A stretch of DNA of 5,315 nucleotides, taken from an uncultured Rhodocyclaceae bacterium. Lineage in GTDB: Bacteria > Pseudomonadota > Gammaproteobacteria > Burkholderiales > Rhodocyclaceae. The notes under the pieces are model-generated. The model saw nothing but the letters and a program-made list of their open reading frames with translations, was not told the DNA's origin and ran no database searches. The stretch lies in NCBI GenBank assembly GCA_903950295.1, contig CAJBAP010000281.1:1-5315 (forward strand). Direction: 5' to 3'. Below are positions 1 to 5,315 of this stretch, piece after piece. Position 1 is the stretch's first letter; each line of letters starts with the position of its first letter. The position numbers and the translations under genes are program-made.

Positions 1-1
1 G

Positions 2-1078
2 GAAGAAGAACTGGGAGCTCTGCGCCAGCGTATCGACGCGATCGACAACCACATGCTGCAACTGCTCTCCGAGCGCGCACAGCTGGCACATCGTATTGGT
101 GAAATAAAGCACGGCAACCTCTACCGCCCCGAGCGCGAGGCGCAGGTACTCAAGCGCATTGCCGAAACCAATCCCGGCCCATTGCCGGAAACTGCCGTGC
201 GGACGATCTTCCGCGAAGTCATGTCGGCCTGCCTGGCACTCGAACAACCGCTGCGCATTGCCTATTTCGGTCCGGCCGGCACCTTCACCGAATCGGCTGC
301 CAAGAAGCACTTCGGCTCGGCACCGACCTTCACGCCCTACCTGACCATCGACGACGTGTTTCGCGCAGTCGAATCCGACCAGGCTGACTATGGCGTGGTA
401 CCCGTCGAGAACTCGACCGAAGGTTCGGTGGGACGCACTCTTGACCTGATGCTGACCTCACCCCTGATGATCTGTGGCGAGGTCAATCTGCGCATTCACC
501 AAAACTTGATGACGCGTGCTGCCTCGCTCGAAGGCGTGAAGAAACTCTATTCCCATGCCCAGTCACTGGCGCAGTGTCATGAGTGGCTGAACCGCAACTT
601 GCCCAATTTGCCACGGGTGCCAGTGGCCAGCAATGCCGAGGCGGCGCGCATGGCGGCGCAGGATCCGGAAGCCTGCGCCATTGCCGGTGAAGCCGCAGCA
701 CGCCTGTATGAATTGAATATCCTGGCCGCCAACATCGAGGACGATCCCAACAACACCACGCGCTTCGTCGCCCTGGCGGGCCATGATGCCGGCCCTTCGG
801 GCAATGGGCAAGACAAGACCTCGTTCGTCTGCTCCGCCCAGAACAAGCCCGGTGCGGTGCATGACCTGCTGACACCGCTCAAGCAGCATGGCGTCTCGAT
901 GAGTCGCTTTGAGTCGCGTCCGGCGCGCGGCTTTGGCAACAGTCGCTGGGAATATGTGTTCTTCGTAGACATCGATGGCCACCGGCAGGATGCCAAGCTA
1001 TCCGCCGCGTTGGATGATTTGCGCGGCTGTGTGGGATTCCTCAAGGAACTCGGCTCCTACCCGCGCGCTAGCCAGTAA
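2..1078 (+). CDS. pheA: Bifunctional chorismate mutase / prephenate dehydratase (P-protein), 5' end truncated by window
   Basis: Converts chorismate to prephenate (AroQ-type mutase domain) and prephenate to phenylpyruvate (dehydratase domain), the committed branch to phenylalanine; cytoplasmic. The frame is open from base 2 and gives 358 residues to the TAA stop. Counting from there, residues 1-80 are the all-helical mutase, with LRQRIDAID at 7-15, ERAQLAHRIGEIK at 24-36 and the conserved YRPERE at 41-46. The dehydratase runs from about 84 to 260: RIAYFGPAGTF at 85-95, ENSTEG at 136-141, and the catalytic TRF motif at 253-255. A C-terminal ACT domain (about 272-350) carries GAVHDL at 284-289 and ESRP at 304-307, the usual phenylalanine-binding signature, so feedback inhibition by Phe is expected from the family. 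The Met at base 53 is not the start, because mutase helix 1 is encoded upstream of it. By comparison with family lengths (about 360-365 residues), probably fewer than ten residues are missing. No Phe-rich leader peptide is visible, but the upstream region is outside the window. Confidence 0.96.
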   Translation, partial: EEELGALRQRIDAIDNHMLQLLSERAQLAHRIGEIKHGNLYRPEREAQVLKRIAETNPGPLPETAVRTIFREVMSACLALEQPLRIAYFGPAGTFTESAAKKHFGSAPTFTPYLTIDDVFRAVESDQADYGVVPVENSTEGSVGRTLDLMLTSPLMICGEVNLRIHQNLMTRAASLEGVKKLYSHAQSLAQCHEWLNRNLPNLPRVPVASNAEAARMAAQDPEACAIAGEAAARLYELNILAANIEDDPNNTTRFVALAGHDAGPSGNGQDKTSFVCSAQNKPGAVHDLLTPLKQHGVSMSRFESRPARGFGNSRWEYVFFVDIDGHRQDAKLSAALDDLRGCVGFLKELGSYPRASQ

Positions 1079-1090
1079 CAACAACGTAAA

Positions 1091-1095
1091 AGAGG
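1091..1095 (+). promoter_or_regulatory. Ribosome binding site of hisC
   Basis: AGAGG lies five bases before the ATG at 1101. It decides the start: the same frame is open further upstream, to an ATG at 975 inside pheA, but only the 1101 start has a Shine-Dalgarno and gives the family's usual N-terminus. Confidence 0.75.
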
Positions 1096-1100
1096 TCGGC

Positions 1101-2189
1101 ATGAGCATTACCGAGCAGGCGTTGCCCTATATCCGTGGCATTTCACCCTATATTCCAGGCAAGCCGATCACCGAGTTGGCCCGCGAGATGGGGTTGCCGG
1201 TCGAAAAGATCGTCAAGCTTGCTTCCAACGAAAATCCGCTTGGCATGAGCCCGAAGGCCCGCGCTGCAGTTGAAACGGCGATTACCGGGCTTGAGCGTTA
1301 CCCCGATCAGTTTGCGCTGATCACCGCGCTGGCCGAGCGTCTCGGCGTTGCACAGAACCAGATCGTGCTCGGCAACGGCTCGAACGACGTACTCGACCTG
1401 GCGGCGCGCGTATTTCTCGCACCGGGTCGCTCGTCGGTATTTTCCCAGCATGCGTTCGCCGTTTATCCACTGGCGACGCTTTCGGCCGGTGGTGAATGTA
1501 TTGTCGTCGCGGCGAAGCATTACGGACATGATCTGCTGGCGATGCGTGCTGCCATTCGTCCCGATACGCGCATCGTCTGGATCGCGAATCCAAACAATCC
1601 GACGGGCAACTTCCTGCCCTACGCCGAGATTCGCGCCTTCATGCAATCGGTGCCATCCAACGTCACGGTTGTCCTCGACGAAGCCTACAACGAGTACCTG
1701 CCGCCGGCCGAGCGTGCCGATACCGTGGCTTGGCTGGGTGAGTATCCCAATCTTGTCATTACGCGCACTTTCTCAAAGATCTATGGCCTGGCTGGCCTGC
1801 GCGTCGGCTTTGCCGTCGCTGCTGCGGAAATTGCCGACCTGATGAATCGGGTGCGGCAGCCCTTTAACGTGAATAACCTCGCTGTGGCAGCGGCCTGTGC
1901 GGCGCTCGATGATCATCTGTTCGTTGCCGAATCCTACGAACTCAACCGGCGTGGCATGGAGCAGATCGTTGCCGGCCTGAAACATCTCGGCCTCGAACAC
2001 ATTCCCTCGCACGGCAACTTCGTCACCTTTGCCGTAAATGATGGGGCGACGGTCAACCAGAAGTTGCTGAAGCAGGGAGTCATCGTGCGTCCAATCGGCG
2101 GGTATGGCCTGCCGAACCATCTGCGGGTCACTATTGGCCTCGAAACCGAAAACGCGCGCTTCCTCGAAGCATTGGAAAAGTCGATCTGA
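1101..2189 (+). CDS. hisC: Histidinol-phosphate / aromatic aminotransferase, HisC family (PLP fold type I)
   Basis: A 362-residue PLP-dependent class I/II aminotransferase, at the usual HisC length. Visible landmarks: SNENPLG at 42-48 (N-terminal substrate region), RYPD at 66-69, GNGSND at 91-96 (cofactor phosphate region), NPNNPTGN at 163-170, Asp193 in VLDEAYNEY (pairs with the PLP pyridine nitrogen), Lys226 in TFSKIYGLAGLRVG (Schiff-base lysine), Arg234 in the same motif, and Arg342 in NHLRVTIG (substrate carboxylate). All key residues are present. HisC makes L-histidinol phosphate from imidazole-acetol phosphate. Paralogues placed between pheA and tyrA, often named hisC2, are thought to act mainly on aromatic keto acids (phenylpyruvate, 4-hydroxyphenylpyruvate or prephenate). 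The location here favours that role, but substrate preference cannot be read from these motifs. It starts 22 bases after pheA, and its TGA shares one base with the tyrA ATG, so it is very likely in the same operon. Confidence 0.93.
   Translation: MSITEQALPYIRGISPYIPGKPITELAREMGLPVEKIVKLASNENPLGMSPKARAAVETAITGLERYPDQFALITALAERLGVAQNQIVLGNGSNDVLDLAARVFLAPGRSSVFSQHAFAVYPLATLSAGGECIVVAAKHYGHDLLAMRAAIRPDTRIVWIANPNNPTGNFLPYAEIRAFMQSVPSNVTVVLDEAYNEYLPPAERADTVAWLGEYPNLVITRTFSKIYGLAGLRVGFAVAAAEIADLMNRVRQPFNVNNLAVAAACAALDDHLFVAESYELNRRGMEQIVAGLKHLGLEHIPSHGNFVTFAVNDGATVNQKLLKQGVIVRPIGGYGLPNHLRVTIGLETENARFLEALEKSI
2174..2180 (+). promoter_or_regulatory. Ribosome binding site of tyrA
   Basis: GGAAAAG inside the last hisC codons, eight bases before the ATG at 2189. 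It is a modest match to the anti-Shine-Dalgarno. With the TGATG stop/start junction it suggests that ribosomes finishing hisC re-initiate on tyrA. Confidence 0.5.
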
Positions 2190-3103
2190 TGGTGGCCAGT
2201 AAAGTCGTCGTCTGCGGCGTCGGGCTGATCGGTGGTTCGTTTGCCCTGGCGATAAAACAATATTTCGCGGGGAGACGCGAAAAGTCGGCGCTAGCGGGAC
2301 GGCAAGATGTAAGAATCGTCGGCATGGGGCGTACCCGTGACCCGCTGGAGCAAGCGCTGCAGTTGGGGGTGATCGATGCAATCGGCACAGACTGGGAGAG
2401 TGCCTTGCAAGGCGCGGATCTCGTCCTGCTAGGCATGCCGGTGGGGCAAATGCCGCCGGTCATGCAGGCCATTCTGCCGCATCTTGAAGCGCAAACCATC
2501 GTTACTGACGGTGGCAGCACCAAGACTGACGTCGTGGCCGTTGCACGCGGGGTCTTCGGTAGCCGGATTGGGCAGTTCGTGCCCGGCCATCCGATTGCTG
2601 GTGCCGAGAAAAGTGGCGTGACTGCAGCAAAAGCCGATCTCTACGTTGGCAAGCGCGTGGTGCTGACGCCGCTGCCCGAGAATGCGCCCGAGGCCGTCAA
2701 GGCCGTGCGTGCAGTCTGGGAAATCTGCGGCGCGAATGTCTCCGCGTTATCGCCAGAGGAACACGACCGAGTTTTCGCCGCCGTCAGCCATTTGCCGCAT
2801 CTATTGGCTTTCGCCCTGGTGCACGATCTGGCGCAACGCGATAACGCTGACCAGTTGTTTGGTTTCGCCGCTGGTGGTTTTCGCGACTTCACGCGCATTG
2901 CCAGCAGCCATCCCGAAATGTGGCGCGACATCTGCCTGGCCAATCGCGCTGCATTGTTGAAGGAACTCGATGCCTACATGCTCGAGTTGTTGCGCACCCG
3001 CGTTCTGCTGGCAAGTGCCGATAGCAACGGGCTCGAGTCGATGTTCGCGGCGGCGCGAACACGGCGCGACGCCTGGCTCGATTCAATGGAAAAGAAACAA
3101 TGA
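2189..3103 (+). CDS. tyrA: Prephenate (or arogenate) dehydrogenase, TyrA family
   Basis: Oxidatively decarboxylates prephenate to 4-hydroxyphenylpyruvate, or arogenate to tyrosine; cytoplasmic. 304 residues, with no fused chorismate mutase and no obvious ACT domain. The N-terminal Rossmann fold begins with GVGLIGGS at 10-17. Further conserved TyrA motifs are [10 protein letters not shown] at 106-115, [11 protein letters not shown] at 133-143 (His134), SHLPH at 200-204 (His201, a candidate for the family catalytic His), and [16 protein letters not shown] at 230-245. The all-helical dimerisation domain fills the C-terminal half. Two oddities are visible. About 12 extra residues lie between the first helix and the second strand (roughly 25-38). 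The end of that strand reads GMGRTRD (45-51), with Arg where NAD-specific enzymes carry an acidic residue, which hints at NADP+. The start at 2189 leaves eight residues before the strand end leading into the glycine motif, as expected. The gene overlaps hisC by one base and aroA-cmk by four. In some pseudomonads tyrA and aroA are fused; here they are only overlapping. Confidence 0.94.
   Translation: MVASKVVVCGVGLIGGSFALAIKQYFAGRREKSALAGRQDVRIVGMGRTRDPLEQALQLGVIDAIGTDWESALQGADLVLLGMPVGQMPPVMQAILPHLEAQTIVTDGGSTKTDVVAVARGVFGSRIGQFVPGHPIAGAEKSGVTAAKADLYVGKRVVLTPLPENAPEAVKAVRAVWEICGANVSALSPEEHDRVFAAVSHLPHLLAFALVHDLAQRDNADQLFGFAAGGFRDFTRIASSHPEMWRDICLANRAALLKELDAYMLELLRTRVLLASADSNGLESMFAAARTRRDAWLDSMEKKQ
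2263..2282 (+). repeat. Perfect 7-bp inverted repeat inside tyrA
   Basis: TTTCGCG (2263-2269) and CGCGAAA (2276-2282) flank a six-base loop, and an 8-base palindrome CGCTAGCG follows at 2289-2296. Both lie in the part of tyrA that encodes the extra residues of the Rossmann domain. The base pattern is certain; any function or mobile origin is inference. Confidence 0.5.
3088..3094 (+). promoter_or_regulatory. Ribosome binding site of aroA-cmk
   Basis: GGAAAAG near the 3' end of tyrA, five bases before the ATG at 3100. Together with the ATGA stop/start overlap it supports this start and coupled translation with tyrA. Confidence 0.6.
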
Positions 3104-5055
3104 CGGATTACCTTGATTTGCCTGCGTTGACTCGGGCGTCCGGTACGGTGCGCTTGCCAGGTTCCAAGAGCATTTCCAACCGCATGCTGCTGCTGGCCGC
3201 GCTGGCCGCGGGCGAGACCGAAATCCGCGATCTGCTTGATTCCGACGACACGCGCGTGATGTTGGCGGCATTGCAAAAAGTCGGCGTTGGCGTGACGGCA
3301 CTTGGGTCGAATGCTTATCGCGTGAACGGTTGTGCCGGGATGTTTCCTGGCAAGGAAGCCGATCTTTTCATGGGCAACGCTGGAACGGCGATCCGCCCGC
3401 TGACGGCGGCACTTGCGCTGTCTGGCGGGCATTACCGACTCTCGGGCGTACCGCGCATGCATGAACGGCCCATCGGCGATCTGGTGGATGGTTTGCGGCA
3501 GATTGGTTGTGATGTGCGATATGTGGCGAATGAAGGTTTCCCGCCGCTTGAGTTATTCCCCGCCAACGTGAAACTTGATGCGCCGATCCGCGTGCGTGGC
3601 GACGTGTCATCGCAGTTTCTCACCGCCTTGCTGATGGCATTGCCCCTGACTGGCAAGGCTGCCGTGATCGAGATGACGACAGAGCTGATTTCCAAGCCCT
3701 ATATCGAGATTACGCTGAACTTGATGGCCCGCTTTGGTGTGACCGTGGAACGCGAGGGTTGGCAGTGTTTCACGATTACTGGCGGACAGACTTATCGCAG
3801 CCCCGGTGTCGTACATGTCGAGGGTGATGCCTCAGGGGCTTCGTATTTTCTCGCAGCGGGTGCTATTGGCGGTGGTCCGGTACGGGTTGAAGGGGTTGGG
3901 CGTCAAAGCATCCAGGGCGATGTGAAGTTCGCCAACGCGCTTGAAACCATGGGCGCAAACATCGTCTGGGGTGACAACTGGATTGAAGCCAGCGCGCCGG
4001 CAAATGGCAAGCTGAAAGCTTTCGACCTCGATCTCAATCACATTCCCGATGCCGCGATGACCCTGGCCGTGGCCGCTTTGTTCGCCGACGGCAAGAGCAC
4101 CCTGCGCAATATCGCGTCCTGGCGCGTCAAGGAAACGGATCGCATCGCTGCGATGGCGACGGAGTTGCGCAAACTGGGCGCCACGGTGGAAGAGGGACCA
4201 GATTGGATTGCCGTCCTGCCAGCGCCGACTTATTTGCCGAACGTTGCTATCGACACCTACGAGGATCACCGCATGGCGATGTGCTTTGCGCTGGCAACGC
4301 TGGGTGGGGTGCCGGTGCGTATCAACAATCCGGGCTGCGTCGCCAAGACTTTCCCCCGGTATTTCGATTCCTTTGGCGAAATCGCCGCACCGGTAATCGC
4401 CATTGACGGCCCTTCGGCTTCGGGCAAAGGCACGGTGGCGCAGCGGGTGGCCGAGGCACTGGGTTTCCATTTTCTCGATAGTGGGGCGCTGTATCGCCTG
4501 ACCGCTCTGGCGGCTCTGCGTGCCGGTGTGGCACTGGAAGACGAGGCTGCCGTCGCTGCGGTGGCTGCAACCTTGCCCGCCGAGTTTGTCGGTGAACAGG
4601 TTTTGCTGGCGGGTGACGACGTCACAACTGCCATCCGTGCCGAAGAAGTCGGCGTCGGGGCTTCAAAAGTGGCGGCCTTTCCGACTGTCCGCGCTGCTCT
4701 GTTTGACCGCCAGCGCGCTTATCGGCGCTTCCCCGGGTTGGTGGCCGATGGTCGTGATATGGGCTCGGTGATCTTTCCGGAAGCCCCGGTCAAGGTGTTT
4801 TTGACAGCTTCCGCCGAGGCACGTGCCGAAAGACGTTATAAGCAGTTGATCGACAAGGGAATGCCTGCTAACATTCGGCCCCTTTTGCAGGACATTCTGC
4901 AAGAACTGAGGGAGCGCGATGCTCGCGATGCCGCGAGAAGCGTTGCACCCTTGAAGCAATGCGATGATGCCGAGTTGGTGGATACCACGCCGCTGGGCAT
5001 CGAGCAAGCCGTGGCTGCTGTGATGGAAATCGTGCGTCGCAAGCGGCCTTTTTGA
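3100..5055 (+). CDS. aroA-cmk: Fusion protein: 3-phosphoshikimate 1-carboxyvinyltransferase (EPSP synthase) + cytidylate kinase
   Basis: One 651-residue frame holding two complete enzymes. Residues 1 to about 430 are EPSP synthase, which joins phosphoenolpyruvate to shikimate-3-phosphate. Visible motifs: GSKSISNR at 21-28, [13 protein letters not shown] at 89-101 (class I signature; Gly95 and Pro100 correspond to E. coli Gly96 and Pro101), [11 protein letters not shown] at 121-131, GDVSSQF at 167-173, NHIPDAAM at 313-320 with catalytic Asp317, WRVKETDR at 341-348 with Glu345, DHRMAM at 389-394, and [10 protein letters not shown] at 413-422 with Lys416. The class I signature fits the glyphosate-sensitive group. 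Residues from about 431 are cytidylate kinase. The stretch [17 protein letters not shown] (422-438) passes from one enzyme to the other with essentially no linker. No in-frame ATG, GTG or TTG lies near the junction, so no separate kinase start is visible. Both halves look intact, so a single reading error is an unlikely explanation. Fusions of this pair are already known in some betaproteobacteria. The start overlaps the tyrA stop (ATGA). Confidence 0.95.
   Translation: MTDYLDLPALTRASGTVRLPGSKSISNRMLLLAALAAGETEIRDLLDSDDTRVMLAALQKVGVGVTALGSNAYRVNGCAGMFPGKEADLFMGNAGTAIRPLTAALALSGGHYRLSGVPRMHERPIGDLVDGLRQIGCDVRYVANEGFPPLELFPANVKLDAPIRVRGDVSSQFLTALLMALPLTGKAAVIEMTTELISKPYIEITLNLMARFGVTVEREGWQCFTITGGQTYRSPGVVHVEGDASGASYFLAAGAIGGGPVRVEGVGRQSIQGDVKFANALETMGANIVWGDNWIEASAPANGKLKAFDLDLNHIPDAAMTLAVAALFADGKSTLRNIASWRVKETDRIAAMATELRKLGATVEEGPDWIAVLPAPTYLPNVAIDTYEDHRMAMCFALATLGGVPVRINNPGCVAKTFPRYFDSFGEIAAPVIAIDGPSASGKGTVAQRVAEALGFHFLDSGALYRLTALAALRAGVALEDEAAVAAVAATLPAEFVGEQVLLAGDDVTTAIRAEEVGVGASKVAAFPTVRAALFDRQRAYRRFPGLVADGRDMGSVIFPEAPVKVFLTASAEARAERRYKQLIDKGMPANIRPLLQDILQELRERDARDAARSVAPLKQCDDAELVDTTPLGIEQAVAAVMEIVRRKRPF
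4846..4874 (+). promoter_or_regulatory. Candidate sigma-70 promoter for rpsA, inside the cmk region
   Basis: TTGATC (4846-4851) and TAACAT (4869-4874) each match four of six consensus bases with a 17-base spacer, and TGC at 4866-4868 forms an extended -10. A transcript would begin near 4881, about 215 bases before the rpsA ATG. rpsA often has its own promoters within or near cmk in proteobacteria, which makes the position plausible. Matches of this quality also arise by chance. Confidence 0.25.
4922..4937 (+). repeat. Perfect 6-bp GC-rich inverted repeat in the cmk region
   Basis: CTCGCG (4922-4927) and CGCGAG (4932-4937) enclose the four-base loop ATGC. The repeat encodes part of the conserved RDARDAAR stretch of Cmk, so coding constraint may explain it. 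No T-run follows, so it is not an intrinsic terminator. It would lie in the 5' leader of a transcript from the candidate promoter at 4846-4874. Confidence 0.4.
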
Positions 5056-5081
5056 AACTAGCCCGCCAGTTTGATCGGCGG
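5055..5081 (+). other. cmk-rpsA spacer with two short, mutually exclusive hairpins
   Basis: AAACT (5055-5059) can pair with AGTTT (5068-5072). CCGCC (5063-5067) can pair with GGCGG (5077-5081), whose loop contains that AGTTT. Each arm is only five bases, and both pairings cannot form in their simple form at once. No proper T-run follows, so this is not a convincing terminator, and read-through from aroA-cmk into rpsA is expected. It may be leader structure for S1 autoregulation, or chance. Confidence 0.25.
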
Positions 5082-5087
5082 TTATTT

Positions 5088-5093
5088 GGAAGA
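5088..5093 (+). promoter_or_regulatory. Ribosome binding site of rpsA
   Basis: GGAAGA ends four bases before the ATG at 5098, within an A/T-rich stretch. It supports that start for rpsA. The Shine-Dalgarno match is only partial. Confidence 0.55.
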
Positions 5094-5097
5094 AACT

Positions 5098-5315
5098 ATG
5101 TCTGCTGCTACCGCTGCTGCCGTGAATATTGAAGACTCTTTTGCCGCCCTGTTCGAGGAAAGCCTCTCCCGCCAGGAAATGCGCGCCGGCGAAGTCATCA
5201 CGGCCGAAGTTGTCCGCGTCGATCAAAACTTTGTGGTCGTCAACGCGGGCCTGAAATCCGAATCTTTTATCGCTGCCGAAGAATTCAAGAACGACCGCGG
5301 TGAAGTCGAAGCCAA
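5098..5315 (+). CDS. rpsA: 30S ribosomal protein S1, N-terminal part (3' end beyond window)
   Basis: S1 binds mRNA and helps load it onto the 30S subunit during translation initiation. Only the first 72 codons are present. After an Ala/Thr-rich N-terminus comes SFAALFEESLSRQ at 14-26, the ribosome-docking helix region. The first S1/OB repeat follows, with GEVITAEVVRVDQNFVVVNA at 31-50 and LKSESFIAAEEF at 52-63, all highly characteristic of proteobacterial S1. The frame is open to the last base. The start is supported by an upstream GGAAGA and by the family N-terminus. Placement directly after cmk is the common proteobacterial arrangement. The gene probably receives read-through from the aromatic operon and may also have its own promoter. 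Confidence 0.95.
   Translation, partial: MSAATAAAVNIEDSFAALFEESLSRQEMRAGEVITAEVVRVDQNFVVVNAGLKSESFIAAEEFKNDRGEVEA

Larger units (their letters stand above)
4390..5055 (+). other. cmk: Cytidylate kinase domain of the AroA-Cmk fusion
   Basis: Marks the C-terminal part of the fused gene, fusion residues 431-651. This is about 221 residues, close to stand-alone bacterial Cmk at roughly 225. It phosphorylates CMP and dCMP with ATP in pyrimidine nucleotide salvage. Walker A is GPSASGKGT at 437-445 (Lys443). LDSGALYR at 459-466, [13 protein letters not shown] at 548-560, the Arg-rich EARAERRY at 573-580 and [15 protein letters not shown] at 604-618 (lid and nucleotide-binding Arg/Asp residues) are standard Cmk landmarks. 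Nothing catalytic appears to be missing. The domain boundary at 431 is set by similarity to the usual start of free Cmk (PVIAIDGP) and may be off by a few residues. Confidence 0.9.

Noticed and set aside
975..1100. Upstream extension of the hisC reading frame to an ATG at 975
   Set aside because: It would overlap the pheA ACT-domain coding region by over 100 bases, has no Shine-Dalgarno, and adds 42 residues unlike any HisC N-terminus. The start at 1101 has an RBS and the family N-terminus.
1773..2381. 202-codon open frame on the minus strand across hisC and tyrA
   Set aside because: It is antisense to two well-supported enzymes, has Arg/Pro-rich low-complexity translation with no recognisable motif, and reflects GC-rich codon structure.
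3192..3209. Tandem 9-base repeat GCTGGCCGC x2
   Set aside because: It encodes the ordinary Ala/Leu-rich helix after the GSKSISNR motif of EPSP synthase; short repeats like this are common in GC-rich coding sequence.
3832..4470. 212-codon open frame on the minus strand opposite aroA-cmk
   Set aside because: It lies wholly opposite conserved EPSP synthase and Cmk motifs, has no recognisable domain, and has no neighbouring gene on that strand.
4801..4842. Perfect -35 box TTGACA (4801-4806) with a TATAA-like element at 4837-4841
   Set aside because: The spacing is about 30 bases, far outside the 16-18 needed, and nothing like a -10 lies at the right distance (4824-4829). It encodes Leu-Thr in the conserved VFLTAS segment of Cmk.
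5056..5097. Intrinsic terminator between cmk and rpsA
   Set aside because: The best GC stem is only five pairs (5063-5067 with 5077-5081) and is followed by GTTATTTGG-like sequence rather than a run of T.
4663..5226. 187-codon minus-strand frame crossing the cmk-rpsA gap
   Set aside because: It is antisense to the conserved Cmk C-terminus and the S1 N-terminus. Its product shows no recognisable fold or motif.

Overview
The window is a compact, single-strand (+) run of five genes. Four are aromatic amino acid biosynthesis genes and the fifth is the start of the ribosomal protein S1 gene. Order: pheA (5' end cut off) - hisC-type aminotransferase - tyrA - aroA fused in frame to cmk - rpsA (3' end cut off). 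This order, the GC-rich base composition, the two-domain chorismate mutase/prephenate dehydratase and the aroA-cmk-rpsA tail are typical of Betaproteobacteria and some Gammaproteobacteria. The protein sequences, and an AroA-Cmk fusion of a kind known in betaproteobacteria, point to a betaproteobacterium. A Rhodocyclales- or Burkholderiales-like source is only a guess.

Layout: pheA ends at 1078 and a 22-base gap with a clear Shine-Dalgarno leads to hisC (1101-2189). The hisC stop and tyrA start share one base (TGATG, 2187-2191). tyrA (2189-3103) overlaps aroA-cmk by four bases (ATGA, 3100-3103). The fused aroA-cmk gene runs to 5055, and a 42-base gap precedes rpsA (from 5098). There is no convincing terminator anywhere, so the genes look co-transcribed and, across tyrA and aroA-cmk, translationally coupled. 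No stretch over 300 bases lacks a gene. There are no tRNA, rRNA, CRISPR or insertion-sequence signals.

How the genes work together: the AroA domain makes EPSP, the precursor of chorismate (AroC is not in the window). PheA turns chorismate into prephenate and then phenylpyruvate. TyrA oxidises prephenate (or arogenate) toward tyrosine. The HisC-family enzyme probably supplies transamination for Phe/Tyr as well as, or instead of, histidinol phosphate. The Cmk domain (CMP/dCMP phosphorylation) and S1 (translation initiation) are housekeeping functions that commonly sit next to aroA.

Nothing here looks like an undescribed system. The points most worth a second look are: (1) the linker-less AroA-Cmk fusion with no internal start for Cmk; (2) an extra ~12 residues in the TyrA Rossmann domain, encoded by a palindrome-containing segment with unusual codons; (3) an Arg-rich, non-acidic cofactor-specificity loop in TyrA suggesting NADP+ use; (4) a possible rpsA promoter inside the cmk region.
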